NCBI RefSeq assembly: GCF_000219535.2
Contig: NZ_CP007806.1
Coordinates: 1,114,501-1,178,500 of the forward strand
Length of the DNA: 64,000 nt
Reading direction: 5' to 3'
Source of the DNA: Brevibacillus laterosporus LMG 15441
Lineage (GTDB): Bacteria > Bacillota > Bacilli > Brevibacillales > Brevibacillaceae
In this document: piece after piece, positions 44,181-53,515 of the stretch
Layout of the letters: every line of letters starts with the position of its first letter
Position numbering within the stretch: position 1 is the stretch's first letter
Translations under genes and position numbers: made by a program
Notes under the pieces: model-generated
The model's input: only the letters and a program-made list of their open reading frames with translations
Told to the model about the DNA's origin: nothing
Databases searched by the model: none

Positions 44181-46538
44181 GTGGAGCGAAGGATTTTACG
44201 AACGCTGGAATTTAACAAAATCATCGCCATGCTGATGGAGAAAACCACATCAGAGCTCGGACGAGAACTGGCTGAGTCACTTGAGCCTTTTAATCATATA
44301 GATGCTGTTCGTCATGCACAAAGACAAACAGAGGAAGCAAGCACGGTATTACGTGTTAAAGGAAGCGTGCCTTTGGGCGGTATTCGCAATATCCGTGGGC
44401 CAATCCAGCGTGCTCGGTTGAACTCGATCTTAGCACCTCTGGAACTTCTTGATATTGCTACTACTTTGCATGCGGGACGTCGTCTTAAACAGTTTATTAC
44501 TGATATTTCCGAGGAGCATGAGCTATCCATTTTGCAAAGCCTGGTAGATAGAATTGAAGGTCTTCGCGACCTAGAAACGGAAATAAAACGCTGTATTGAT
44601 GATAACGGTGAAGTAGTCGATAGCGCCAGTCTTGAATTGCGTCAGATTCGTCAGGAGATTAGAAGCTCTGAAGCACGGATTCGCGAAAAACTTGACCAAA
44701 TGACTCGTTCCTCATCTACACAAAAAATGCTGATGGAAAACATTGTCACCATACGTGGAGATCGTTTTGTTATTCCAGTTAAACAGGAGTATCGTTCGCA
44801 TTTTGGCGGTATTGTACACGATCAATCTGCATCAGGGGCTACATTATTCATTGAACCTGAAGTGATTGTGTCGATGAACAACAAGCTGCGCGAGGCTAGA
44901 TTAAAAGAAGAACATGAAGTGGAACGCATTCTTTATACGTTAACCGTACTAGTAGCAGATCATGTGGAGATGTTATTGGAGAATCTTTCCGTGTTAGCTG
45001 AGCTTGATTTTATTTTTGCAAAGGCGCAGTTAGCATACAGCATGAAAGCCATTAGTCCAAAATTAAATGAAGAAGGCTATATTTTGCTTAAAAAGGGACG
45101 TCATCCGCTGATTGATCCAAAGGTAGTCGTTCCTCTAGATGTAGAATTGGGTAAAGGGTATACAGGTATTGTAGTCACAGGTCCCAATACTGGGGGTAAG
45201 ACTGTATCCATCAAAACATTGGGCTTATTGTCCTTAATGACAATGGCAGGTCTTCATATACCAGCACAAGAAGAAACCGAGATGGCAGTCTTCTCATCTA
45301 TTTTTGCAGACATAGGCGATGAGCAGTCCATTGAGCAGAGTTTATCTACATTTTCTAGTCATTTAACTAACATCATCCGCATATTAGATCAAATGGATGA
45401 AAAAAGCCTTGTGCTGTTTGACGAATTAGGAGCAGGAACAGACCCTACGGAGGGCGCAGCGCTTGCAATGTCCATTTTGGATCATGTGTTAGCCAAAGGG
45501 GCTAGGCTAGTAGCTACAACGCATTATAGTGAGTTAAAAGCCTATGCATATGATACTCCAGAGGTAGTGAATGCCAGTGTAGAGTTCGATGTACAGACGC
45601 TACGTCCAACCTACCGATTACTGGTTGGGGTTCCAGGGCGTTCGAATGCATTTGCGATTGCATCACGTCTTGGTCTAAATGAGCAAATCATCGATAAAGC
45701 TCGCCGCTCTGTGTCTAAAGAGGAAAATCAGGTTGAGAAAATGATTGCCTCTCTGGAATCTAATAAGAAAACGGCAGAAAAAGAACGTGAAGACGCTGAA
45801 AATATTCGCAAGCAAGCAGAAGAGTTACGTCAGCAATTAGAAGAGGAGCGTCGTCATTTCGCTGAGGCAAAAAATCGCTTGCTAGAAAAAGCGGAGGAAG
45901 AAGCGCGTGTCGCCGTGCAACTAGCCAGTGAGGAAGCGGAAGTAATTATTCGTGAGTTGCGTCAGATGCGCAAAGAAGGCGTTGATTTTAAAGAACACCG
46001 TCTCATTGATGCTAAAAAGCGGTTAGGAAATGCAGTGCTGGAGCTGGAAAAAGAAAAGGTGAAAAAACCAGCCAAAGCAGTTCGCGCCACTCAAATCAAG
46101 ATTGGTGACGAGGTGATGGTAGATAGCTTTGGACAAAAGGGAACCGTTTTGGATAAGGTATCTAGCACTGAATATTTAGTTCAGCTTGGCATCATTAAAA
46201 TGAAAGTCAAAAAAGATGATATGCATGTGGTGAAGGAATCAGTACAGCCGAAGAAACCGGTACAGTACACGACCATTAAGAGAGAAGCTAATAGCGTTAA
46301 ATTAGATCTGGATCTACGCGGTTACAATGTAGAGGATAGTATTCAAGAAATAGATCGTTATCTGGATGATGCGGTATTGTCAGGTTTCCACAAGGTATCC
46401 ATTATTCATGGGAATGGTACAGGAGTTTTGCGCAAAGGTGTTCATGAATTTTTGCGCCGTCATCGCAGTGTGAAATCGTTCCGCTTAGGTGGCCAAGGTG
46501 AAGGCGGCGTGGGCGCTACCATTGTAGAATTGAAATAG
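44181..46538 (+). CDS. mutS2: endonuclease MutS2 / ribosome collision protein
   Basis: 785 residues. MutS core and lever (1-310), ABC ATPase with Walker A GPNTGGKT (about residue 333) and Walker B LVLFDELGAGTDP, a long coiled-coil (510-620), a KOW-like region and a C-terminal Smr domain (710-785) with LDLRG and HGNGTGVLR. MutS2 suppresses recombination in some bacteria and splits collided ribosomes in B. subtilis. GTG start with AAGGGGGC upstream. Confidence 0.95.
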   Translation: MERRILRTLEFNKIIAMLMEKTTSELGRELAESLEPFNHIDAVRHAQRQTEEASTVLRVKGSVPLGGIRNIRGPIQRARLNSILAPLELLDIATTLHAGRRLKQFITDISEEHELSILQSLVDRIEGLRDLETEIKRCIDDNGEVVDSASLELRQIRQEIRSSEARIREKLDQMTRSSSTQKMLMENIVTIRGDRFVIPVKQEYRSHFGGIVHDQSASGATLFIEPEVIVSMNNKLREARLKEEHEVERILYTLTVLVADHVEMLLENLSVLAELDFIFAKAQLAYSMKAISPKLNEEGYILLKKGRHPLIDPKVVVPLDVELGKGYTGIVVTGPNTGGKTVSIKTLGLLSLMTMAGLHIPAQEETEMAVFSSIFADIGDEQSIEQSLSTFSSHLTNIIRILDQMDEKSLVLFDELGAGTDPTEGAALAMSILDHVLAKGARLVATTHYSELKAYAYDTPEVVNASVEFDVQTLRPTYRLLVGVPGRSNAFAIASRLGLNEQIIDKARRSVSKEENQVEKMIASLESNKKTAEKEREDAENIRKQAEELRQQLEEERRHFAEAKNRLLEKAEEEARVAVQLASEEAEVIIRELRQMRKEGVDFKEHRLIDAKKRLGNAVLELEKEKVKKPAKAVRATQIKIGDEVMVDSFGQKGTVLDKVSSTEYLVQLGIIKMKVKKDDMHVVKESVQPKKPVQYTTIKREANSVKLDLDLRGYNVEDSIQEIDRYLDDAVLSGFHKVSIIHGNGTGVLRKGVHEFLRRHRSVKSFRLGGQGEGGVGATIVELK

Positions 46539-46556
46539 CGGGGAGGAGAGCCTTTT

Positions 46557-46967
46557 ATGGCGATCTTATTTCAAAATACGTATCTGGCCACAGCTACCTA
46601 TTTTGCTGTGACAGGTCTTGCAATGATCCTGTTTATCTCTATTTTTGAATTGGTTACAAAGTATCGGGTCTGGATCGAATTAAAAAAGGGAAATCTTGCT
46701 GTAGCCATGGCAACAGGTGGGAAGATATTTGGGATTGCCAATATTTTCAGGTTTTCCATTCAGCAGCATGAGAAGCTAGGGGCATCCCTTTTACATGCTA
46801 GCTACGGATTTTTATTGATGTTACTTGCCTACTTTATCTTTGAATTCATGACGCCAAGTCTAAAAATCGATCATGAAATCGAGCGAGATAACCGCGCAAT
46901 CGGGCTGATTTCCATGTTTCTATCCATCGGTTTTTCATACATCATCGGAGCTAGCTTGGTGGTGTAG
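46557..46967 (+). CDS. DUF350 family membrane protein
   Basis: 136 residues, four hydrophobic segments, matching the duplicated DUF350 fold (YshE-like, which follows mutS2 in Bacilli). Conserved features: VTKYRVWIELKKGNLAVAMATGG and NRAIGLISMFLSIG. Function unknown. It begins 18 bp after mutS2 with GGGGAGGAG upstream and is probably cotranscribed. Terminator at 47031. Confidence 0.85.
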   Translation: MAILFQNTYLATATYFAVTGLAMILFISIFELVTKYRVWIELKKGNLAVAMATGGKIFGIANIFRFSIQQHEKLGASLLHASYGFLLMLLAYFIFEFMTPSLKIDHEIERDNRAIGLISMFLSIGFSYIIGASLVV

Positions 46968-47030
46968 GTGTAATTCTTGCTGGTAAGACTTTACATGTAA
47001 GAATTCATGAAATTAATTCAAAGCGTGATC

Positions 47031-47064
47031 AGGACGGCAATTTTTGTGAATGGCTGTCCTTTTT
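47031..47064 (+). terminator. terminator after the DUF350 gene
   Basis: AGGACGGC pairs with GCTGTCCT (one G-U), followed by TTTTT. Confidence 0.8.
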
Positions 47065-47133
47065 ACGTTAGGCAGGGTATAATATGGCTTTGAGAAGGGT
47101 AGAAAGAATCTCTCATAGTGAGGGGGCAGCAAT

Positions 47134-47208
47134 TTGGATAAACTGTACAAAGCGTTGTTTATTTGCGGCCTTGTTTTTCTGGGGTTAGGAATTTACTATC
47201 TATCGTAG
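47134..47208 (+). CDS. possible 24-residue membrane peptide
   Basis: A short frame starts at TTG 47134 and reads MDKLYKALFICGLVFLGLGI then YYLS. GAGGGGG lies seven bases upstream, and a TATAAT (47078-47083) and the previous terminator place it as a separate unit. The composition is a basic head, one transmembrane helix and a short tail, as in known small membrane proteins. No homologue is recalled. The same transcript would continue into the dehydrogenase gene. Confidence 0.45.
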   Translation: MDKLYKALFICGLVFLGLGIYYLS

Positions 47209-47262
47209 TTACTACATACGTAGCATATATACGTGGAGAAACAAAGGAAAGAGGAGATTATT

Positions 47263-48561
47263 ATGACACATCCTATTCGTGTCGCGGTTGTAGGCCTTGG
47301 TTTTGTAGGTTTGCCACTTGCGCTAACCTACGCGATGAAAGGTGCAAAGGTAGTCGGAATCGATGTTTCCAAACAGCTTGTAAAGGAAACAAACGAAGGA
47401 AAATCTCACCATCTGGAAGCATATAAAGGCAAGACATTGCCAGAAATTTTACAAGAACAGGTGGAGGCAGGTCGTTTTCATGCCACCACTTCCTATGAGG
47501 AAGCACAACAACAGGTTGACCACTATATCGTAACAGTAGGTATCCCGGTTAAAAATGGCGACCCTGAGTTGCAATATTTAAAAAGTGCTGCTCTAACATT
47601 AGGAAGCCAACTCAAAAAGGGCGATCATGTCATGATTCGCAGTACTGTGATTCCTGGAACAACGGAAGAGGTTGTGAAGCCAATACTTGAAGAAGCAAGC
47701 GGCATGAAGGCAGGCGAGGAGTTCTATCTTAGCTATTGCTCTGAACGTATTGCAGAAGGACGGGCTTTTGAGGAGTTTATTCATATGCCTCTAGCATTAG
47801 GCGGTATTAATGAAGCGAGTGCTGCCAAAGGTAAAGAATTGCTTTCCTTTATTAGTGAGACAGAGATTACTATTACAGATATTCGTGTAGTAGAAGCTTC
47901 CAAGGTTATTGAGAACATTCAGCGTGACGTTAATATTGCGATGGTTCAAGAATTTGCAAGATTTGCGGAAGCAGCAGATATTGATGTTTTTGAATTAATT
48001 AAGGTTGCCAATACCCATACTCGCGTCAATTTATTAACGCCAGGTCCTGGTGTAGGTGGTTACTGTTTGCCGAATGCCCTTTATTATTTGGCTCCAAAAG
48101 CAAAGGAGCTGCATGTTGACCTACCGCTTTTGACTACTGCACGTAAAATTAACGATGGCATTCCTTCTGTGCTGGTTGACATGCTGGAGCAATCACTACA
48201 ATCTGTTGGTAAACGTTTGGCTGACAGCAAGGTAGCTGTGTTTGGCTTAGCTATGAAGGATTTTTCCAATGATGATCGCATTAGTCCTGTGCACGATTTT
48301 ATTGAGCTATTGCTAGCGAAAGGGGTAGAGGTTACCTCTTACGATCCTGCTGTCCATACGCCATATGCTCATAAAAAAGACAGCCTAGAAGGTGCTGTAT
48401 CTGGAGCTGATGCTTTGGTGCTAGCCGCGATGCAGCAAGAGTTCACTGGGCTTGATTGGGCTGCGGTAACTGGAAAAATGGCGTCATCCCCTGTGGTCTT
48501 AGATTTAAAAAACCGAATTCCGCGTACGCTTGATGAGCAAGTGAAAGTGAAGCGAATTTAG
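47263..48561 (+). CDS. nucleotide-sugar (UDP-ManNAc/UDP-GlcNAc type) 6-dehydrogenase
   Basis: 432 residues from the ATG at 47263 with GAGGAG nine bases upstream. NAD-binding VAVVGLGFVGLPLALTYAM, catalytic Cys in GVGGYCLPNALYYL (about residue 267), and a C-terminal UDP-binding domain with VFGLAMKDFSNDDRISP. The family oxidises the C6 of a UDP-sugar to a uronic acid. WecC-like features (GGYCLP, KVIENIQRDVNIA) suggest an N-acetylhexosamine substrate, for an acidic cell-wall glycan. No epimerase gene is nearby, so the substrate is open. Confidence 0.88.
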   Translation: MTHPIRVAVVGLGFVGLPLALTYAMKGAKVVGIDVSKQLVKETNEGKSHHLEAYKGKTLPEILQEQVEAGRFHATTSYEEAQQQVDHYIVTVGIPVKNGDPELQYLKSAALTLGSQLKKGDHVMIRSTVIPGTTEEVVKPILEEASGMKAGEEFYLSYCSERIAEGRAFEEFIHMPLALGGINEASAAKGKELLSFISETEITITDIRVVEASKVIENIQRDVNIAMVQEFARFAEAADIDVFELIKVANTHTRVNLLTPGPGVGGYCLPNALYYLAPKAKELHVDLPLLTTARKINDGIPSVLVDMLEQSLQSVGKRLADSKVAVFGLAMKDFSNDDRISPVHDFIELLLAKGVEVTSYDPAVHTPYAHKKDSLEGAVSGADALVLAAMQQEFTGLDWAAVTGKMASSPVVLDLKNRIPRTLDEQVKVKRI

Positions 48562-48595
48562 AATGTAGATAAAGTTTTGCCAAGGAAAAGCATAT

Positions 48596-48645
48596 AAAAA
48601 ACGTCCTGTCCCAGTCATAGCTGATGAAGGGGGCAGGACGTTTTT
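48596..48645. terminator. bidirectional terminator between the dehydrogenase and dppA
   Basis: AAAAACGTCCTGTCCC pairs with GGGGCAGGACGTTTTT around a 16-base loop; A and T runs suit both convergent genes. Confidence 0.92.
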
Positions 48646-48677
48646 GTATCTTTAGGAGCTAGGAGCAAAGAGCGATG

Positions 48678-49505
48678 TTAACAGAAAGGAACTGAACTAG
48701 CTAAGTTCATCATCGCACGCATGGTTTTATACATATCAGACTGATTTTTTGCGTAGTAGGTAACTTCCGTGGTGTTCGGAATGATTACTGTTTCTGGAAC
48801 AATTGCGGCCATTTCAGCTTGGCCGTAATGAGAGAATTCTATTTTTAATTCAAGTGGCAGCTCTGTAGTAAGCGGGACTATTTCCTTACAACGCTGTAAA
48901 GCTAGGCTTGCTTGCTCTTGCAGAATTTCACGGCTTTCTTGTAGCGAAAGGCAGATTGCGGAAGTGCGAGATGTTGCATATTTAACGATAGCGGTCTGGA
49001 TGTCAGGAATGAGCCCTAGAGCTTCCTCCGCGATGAGGTTGTCTCCAGATACCAGGCAGACTGGTACGCCGTATAAACCGGCATAGATGGCATTAAAGCC
49101 AAATTCGCCTACAACTTGACCGTTTATATACATGTTTTTAATTACGCGTGACATCGTATGGCTAAGAACCCCTGGAACGCCGTGACGGGTGTGGTAGCCA
49201 ATTAAAAAAACGGCATCATAGGTTTCATCTAGGCCATGCATCATAGAGTGATCGCGTGGGGTTCCGCGTAGCAGGCGAGCTTGTGGATGCAAATCCTCCA
49301 AATGAATGTTATTAAGATTTTCATGGCTATCTGCTACCAAAATTTCAGTAGCGCCAGCGGCTATGGCACCTTCAATGACAGCATTCACATCGTGAGTCAT
49401 ATAAGCACGGCCTCTTTGATAATTACTGCCTGTTTCGGGGTTAATATAAGTAGGATCGGTAATGCCCGAGATTCCTTCCATATCGCAGGATATAAATACT
49501 TTCAC
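48678..49505 (-). CDS. dppA: M55 D-aminopeptidase DppA
   Basis: 275 residues from the GTG at 49505, matching the 274-residue B. subtilis DppA; an upstream TTG at 49517 touches the AAAGG site. Zinc ligands of the family are visible: Asp and Glu in ISCDMEGISG, His in ADSHENLN, His in IGYHTRHG, Glu in VGEFGFNA. It cleaves N-terminal D-amino acids from D-Ala-D-Ala-type peptides. In B. subtilis it heads a dipeptide transporter operon; here it stands alone between two terminators. Confidence 0.93.
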   Translation of the reverse strand: MKVFISCDMEGISGITDPTYINPETGSNYQRGRAYMTHDVNAVIEGAIAAGATEILVADSHENLNNIHLEDLHPQARLLRGTPRDHSMMHGLDETYDAVFLIGYHTRHGVPGVLSHTMSRVIKNMYINGQVVGEFGFNAIYAGLYGVPVCLVSGDNLIAEEALGLIPDIQTAIVKYATSRTSAICLSLQESREILQEQASLALQRCKEIVPLTTELPLELKIEFSHYGQAEMAAIVPETVIIPNTTEVTYYAKNQSDMYKTMRAMMNLASSVPFC

Positions 49506-49572
49506 GATTACGCACAACCTTTCTATGTAGTTCCATTTCTATTGTACAAGGATTCAGATAATGAAACAAAGA

Positions 49573-49617
49573 AAAAACGACTTTATTCCCTTAGCTGGAC
49601 GGGAAGAAGTCGTTTTT
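49573..49617 (-). terminator. terminator after the GT4 glycosyltransferase
   Basis: AAAAACGACTT with TTCCC inside pairs with GGGAA and AAGTCGTTTTT. It lies downstream of the minus-strand glycosyltransferase and may also work on the plus strand. Confidence 0.88.
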
Positions 49618-49684
49618 GCAAATGAATGATGGGGATAAGCATGGATGCTTACGTTATTTCATGTCATGATCGATTTTTTGTCGA

Positions 49685-50827
49685 TTATGGCTTTCGTTTT
49701 TGCTTGTAAAGGTGAATCGTTTGTTCCGCCATTTGCTCGATTGTAAATTCACGGTCGATCATTTCAGTGCTGTTGTTAACCAAGCGTAGCTGAAGCTCAT
49801 GATCCTGCCAAAGTCTGAGCATGGCCTGTGCTAAAACGCCCGCTTGAGCTGGTGGAACTAACAGCCCCGTTTCTTCTGAAATGACAAATTCACCTACACC
49901 TCCAACATCTGTAGCTATTACAGGTAGAGATGCAGCCATTCCTTCAGCGATCGTATAACCTAGTCCTTCGTACAACGCTGCGTGCACATACATATCTAAT
50001 GCTTGAAGACAACGAGGGACATCGGTACGGAATCCAACGAAGCGAACTCGCTCAGCAATTCCAAGCTGACGTGCTTGATCTTCAAGAGCTGGGCGGTCTA
50101 CACCATCCCCGATTATGGCTAGATAAAGGTTAGAATGGTTTTGCGTGCTAGCTAACACCTGAGCGAAAGCTTCAAGTAAATAAGGAAGTCCCTTGATTTG
50201 AACGATACGCCCGACGTTTCCAAATACAAAAGCATCAGCGGGGATTTCCCACTCTTCGCGTAGTGTGGCACGCACTTCTGCTTTATTTTCGATACGGAAC
50301 GGGGTAATATCCATTCCATTAAAAATGACACTTGTTTTTTCTTGTGGGATGCCATCTTCTATTAAAACGGTTTGGAGTGCCTTACTTACCGTTATAAAGT
50401 GATCCGTCCAGCGACGTGTTTGTTTTTCCATAAGAGTTGCGCCAAAAGAAGCTAGTGGACTCACATAATCATATTTTAAATTACTATGGACTGTGGTAAA
50501 TGTTGTGCAGTCCAATGAACGAGTCGCCAATCTTCCCAAAAAGTTAGCTTTAACTCCGTGCGTATGCACAATGTCTGGATTCATAGCGATAATTTCCTGC
50601 TTTAATCCCTGCAAAATACGGAAATCGAAGCGTCCATATGTATGTAATGTTGTCACTTTGATACCAGCTTCACGCAATTTTCTCGCAAATAACGCATCGT
50701 AAAAGCATACGACGGCTGCCTCTACTTGCTTCTTAGAAAAAGAAGTAAGCAGATTGAGAATATGCTGTTCAGCTCCACCAAATTCTCCACCGCCGATTAC
50801 GTGGAGGACACGTAGTTTGCTTGTCAT
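49685..50827 (-). CDS. GT4-family glycosyltransferase
   Basis: 380 residues from the ATG at 50827 (MTSKLRVLHVIGGGEFGGAE), with GGGTGG five bases upstream. GT-B fold: N-terminal acceptor domain with GGAEQHILNLL, C-terminal donor domain starting FGNVGRIVQIKGLPYLLEAF and the retaining E-x7-E motif in EGLGYTIAEGMAASLPVIA. Likely transfers a sugar from UDP- or GDP-sugar in the cytoplasm. Divergent from the next glycosyltransferase gene, suggesting a shared surface-glycan pathway. Confidence 0.9.
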   Translation of the reverse strand: MTSKLRVLHVIGGGEFGGAEQHILNLLTSFSKKQVEAAVVCFYDALFARKLREAGIKVTTLHTYGRFDFRILQGLKQEIIAMNPDIVHTHGVKANFLGRLATRSLDCTTFTTVHSNLKYDYVSPLASFGATLMEKQTRRWTDHFITVSKALQTVLIEDGIPQEKTSVIFNGMDITPFRIENKAEVRATLREEWEIPADAFVFGNVGRIVQIKGLPYLLEAFAQVLASTQNHSNLYLAIIGDGVDRPALEDQARQLGIAERVRFVGFRTDVPRCLQALDMYVHAALYEGLGYTIAEGMAASLPVIATDVGGVGEFVISEETGLLVPPAQAGVLAQAMLRLWQDHELQLRLVNNSTEMIDREFTIEQMAEQTIHLYKQKRKP

Positions 50828-51000
50828 GTAATCCACCCGAACCTTTCCAACAGACCATTTCAAATATACCAGATGAAGCGGTGATTCGCAATATGACCGT
50901 ACTTATGGTATGGTAAACGTGACATTTTTTTATAGACTTGTTTTCGCTTTAGCAAGTGAATATTGGGTTAGAAACGTGAATAAGGATGAGGAAAATAGAT

Positions 51001-52542
51001 ATGGACAAGCGACATAATGTATTAATACTCTCGTATATATTTCCACCAATTGGAGGCGGTGGTGTTCCACGTCCGCTTAAAATGGCTAAATATCTAGGGG
51101 AATTCGGCTGGGGTGTACATGTGCTTACTGCGGACCCGAGCTATCATGCTACCCTTGATCCTACTTTACTGGCAGATGTTCCTACAGATGTGCACATCCA
51201 TCGAGCAAAGGAGCTGACTGCGAAATTCCGTAAACCAGCAAACAATACGCAAGCATCGTCTGGTAAGCAAGCTGCTGGTAAGCAGGCCTCCAGTAATCCT
51301 GCGGCAAGAAATAATGTATCCGATTCGAATTCTGATCGTGCAAAAGAACAAGGGGAAGACGACAGCAAGATGGCTGTCTCAAAAGCAGAAAATGTCGCAT
51401 TAGCTTCAAGACAACAGACTGAGGGAAGCGTTCAGCCTTCCTTGGTGGCACGGCTTACGAGCACATTATTTCAAACAGCCAAAAAAATAAAGCCGTACCT
51501 GCTTATCCCGGATGATCAAATATTGTGGTATCCTGAGGCATTGAAGGTGGGGCGTGAGATCATGCGCAAGCACCGCATTGATGTGATCTTCTCTACATCT
51601 GGTCCCGTAACAAACCATCTTGTCGCTCGTAAGCTAGCAGCAGAGTTCGGCTGTAAATGGATTGCAGACTTCCGAGATCCTTGGACTCAAAATATGCATC
51701 GATCAGGCATTGCTTGGCGTGAGCGTCTGGAAGAGCGAATGGAAGCAAAGGTCATGAAGCAAGCTGATGTTATTACAACAGTGACGGCTACATTTGCTGA
51801 AAATTTCCAAACGAAATATCCAGCTACCGCAAACCGATTGGAGCTCATTTATAATGGCTTTGACAAAGCCGATTTTGCAAAGCTGACTCCTGCACATATG
51901 GCACCCGATCGGTTTCATGCCGCTTATGCAGGTATTTTATATCAGAAACGCAATCCACGATTATTGCTGGGTGCGATCAAGGAACTGATTGATGAAGGTC
52001 TAGTTGATCAACAGGAGATATGCCTTTCATTTGCAGGGGTCTTTGACTATCCGGGCTATACAGAAAATCGAGATTGCGTAGAGCAGCTTGGTTTGCAGAA
52101 AGTAGTCAGAGTGCTAGGCAATCTACCTCATAAAGAAGCACTAGGCCTGATGAGCGGTGCAGATGCTCTATTGATGATCGGAGACGTGACTCCTGATGCA
52201 GGAGCCTATATCCCTGGTAAGCTTTATGAATACATGGGGGTTGGTAAGCCTATTTTAGCGTTAAATATGCCAGGTGAGGCGACGGAGATCATCCAACGCT
52301 TTGGTTTAGGGGAGGTAGCCAATCCCACTGATAAGGAAGCGATGAAGCGAGCGTATCTACATCTGTATCAGAATTGGAAACAGCAAAAGGAGAACGGGGC
52401 TAGTCCGCAACGCGATGAGAGCTTCTATGATCGTGTTAAGCTGTACGAACGCCGTGAACAAGCAGGCCAGCTAGCACAGGTTATGAATGAGCTAGTAGAC
52501 GGTACTAGGGAAGCTAAGAAAGCAGGTCCTGTGCAACAATAA
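51001..52542 (+). CDS. glycosyltransferase with a low-complexity insert
   Basis: 513 residues from the ATG at 51001 with GAGGA eight bases upstream. N-terminal domain begins VLILSYIFPPIGGGGVPRP, and the C-terminal GT-B domain has GKLYEYMGVGKPILALNMPG. Between residues about 80 and 150 lies a hydrophilic stretch rich in Ala, Ser, Lys and Gln (KPANNTQASSGKQAAGKQ ...) that breaks the N-terminal Rossmann domain and is not part of the fold. The donor is unknown. Followed by two terminators. Confidence 0.85.
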   Translation: MDKRHNVLILSYIFPPIGGGGVPRPLKMAKYLGEFGWGVHVLTADPSYHATLDPTLLADVPTDVHIHRAKELTAKFRKPANNTQASSGKQAAGKQASSNPAARNNVSDSNSDRAKEQGEDDSKMAVSKAENVALASRQQTEGSVQPSLVARLTSTLFQTAKKIKPYLLIPDDQILWYPEALKVGREIMRKHRIDVIFSTSGPVTNHLVARKLAAEFGCKWIADFRDPWTQNMHRSGIAWRERLEERMEAKVMKQADVITTVTATFAENFQTKYPATANRLELIYNGFDKADFAKLTPAHMAPDRFHAAYAGILYQKRNPRLLLGAIKELIDEGLVDQQEICLSFAGVFDYPGYTENRDCVEQLGLQKVVRVLGNLPHKEALGLMSGADALLMIGDVTPDAGAYIPGKLYEYMGVGKPILALNMPGEATEIIQRFGLGEVANPTDKEAMKRAYLHLYQNWKQQKENGASPQRDESFYDRVKLYERREQAGQLAQVMNELVDGTREAKKAGPVQQ

Positions 52543-52551
52543 ACGAACAGC

Positions 52552-52589
52552 AAAAGCGTGTTGGAGTGTCACACACTCGCACGCTTTTT
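52552..52589 (+). terminator. terminator after the plus-strand glycosyltransferase
   Basis: AAAAGCGTG pairs with CACGCTTTTT, with GAGTGT/ACACTC pairing inside. Confidence 0.88.
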
Positions 52590-52610
52590 GTAATGGATCA
52601 GTACAAATAC

Positions 52611-52660
52611 AAAAAACTCTCTATCGGTCAGTAACTGACAAGCAATAGAGAGTTTTTTAT
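52611..52660 (-). terminator. terminator of the O-ligase/FG-GAP/lipoprotein operon
   Basis: AAAAAACTCTCTA pairs with TAGAGAGTTTTTT, with GTCAGT/ACTGAC pairing inside. On the minus strand it lies 22 bases after the lipoprotein stop. Confidence 0.88.
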
Positions 52661-52681
52661 TTGTAATGCTGATCTTATAAA

Positions 52682-53515
52682 TTAATCAAGTAAATATTTC
52701 TTCACTTCTTCTGGATCTTTCATTTTAATGTTTTCCCCATATTTAAAGAAAGTGAACTTAACCTCCTGATCCATGTAGCCACCACCTGGGATCGGCAGGA
52801 TGATCCAGGTTTGATAGCTATGAATCAATCCATCGTCCTTTCCAATACCCACAGTCATCTTAATGGTGGTGTTAGCCAGAATCTCATTGATATCAGGACG
52901 ATCCTGTAATTGCTCCTTAAAGGCCGCAAAAAGATCGCTATCAGCCTTCTCTACCCATTCCTTACCCGTAATTTTGATCTGATACGGAATAGTCTCTGTG
53001 CTAATCACCTTTTCATCAGGCATCTGCACTGCTTTGTCTAAGAAAGGTAACCAGGCTTCATAACCACGAAATACATCAACAGGAAGTGGTTCCTCTCGTG
53101 CAGTTATCCAATTGCCGCCTTTGAAAATATAGCGTTCGTCACCCTTACGGTAGTAAACAAATTCCTGACGAGCGATGCGACCAGTCACCTGATAAGCATC
53201 TGGGCCTTCCACGATACCATCAAACATACTTGTGGTCTCACGTGACATCATCCGATTTTTCACGTAGCCGCTAAACCAGTATTTACTAGGATCGACCTCT
53301 GTTTTGACACCATTTTTCATCATCTCAAAGGAAGATTTCCCCTTTTCCAAAGCAGCACGCAAAACGGCAGCAGGATTTTCAGCAGGGGTAATGCCGGCAG
53401 GAGCAGTATCTTCAAGCTTTACGAACTCCTTTGGAGCAGATTCATACGTACAACCGGAGAGGAGAGTGAGCGCAGTTATGCTCGCCAGCAACCATTTTCC
53501 CTTATTTTGAAGCAT
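52682..53515 (-). CDS. secreted lipoprotein, unknown function
   Basis: 277 residues. A lipoprotein signal peptide ends in the lipobox LLSGC at residue 22. The mature part has alternating beta-strand pattern with stretches such as QVTGRIARQEFVYYRKGDERYIFKG, as in LppX/LolA-like or outer-leaflet lipid-binding folds, but I do not recognise the family with confidence. The start overlaps the end of the FG-GAP gene by 14 bp with GAGGAGGG upstream. It is the last gene of an operon led by a glycan polymerase, so a role in envelope polymer export or anchoring is a context-based guess. Confidence 0.75.
   Translation of the reverse strand: MLQNKGKWLLASITALTLLSGCTYESAPKEFVKLEDTAPAGITPAENPAAVLRAALEKGKSSFEMMKNGVKTEVDPSKYWFSGYVKNRMMSRETTSMFDGIVEGPDAYQVTGRIARQEFVYYRKGDERYIFKGGNWITAREEPLPVDVFRGYEAWLPFLDKAVQMPDEKVISTETIPYQIKITGKEWVEKADSDLFAAFKEQLQDRPDINEILANTTIKMTVGIGKDDGLIHSYQTWIILPIPGGGYMDQEVKFTFFKYGENIKMKDPEEVKKYLLD

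Noticed and set aside
49281-49625. Plus-strand open frame opposite dppA
   Set aside because: It is antisense to a well-conserved metallopeptidase gene and ends within the terminator region; no site for translation.
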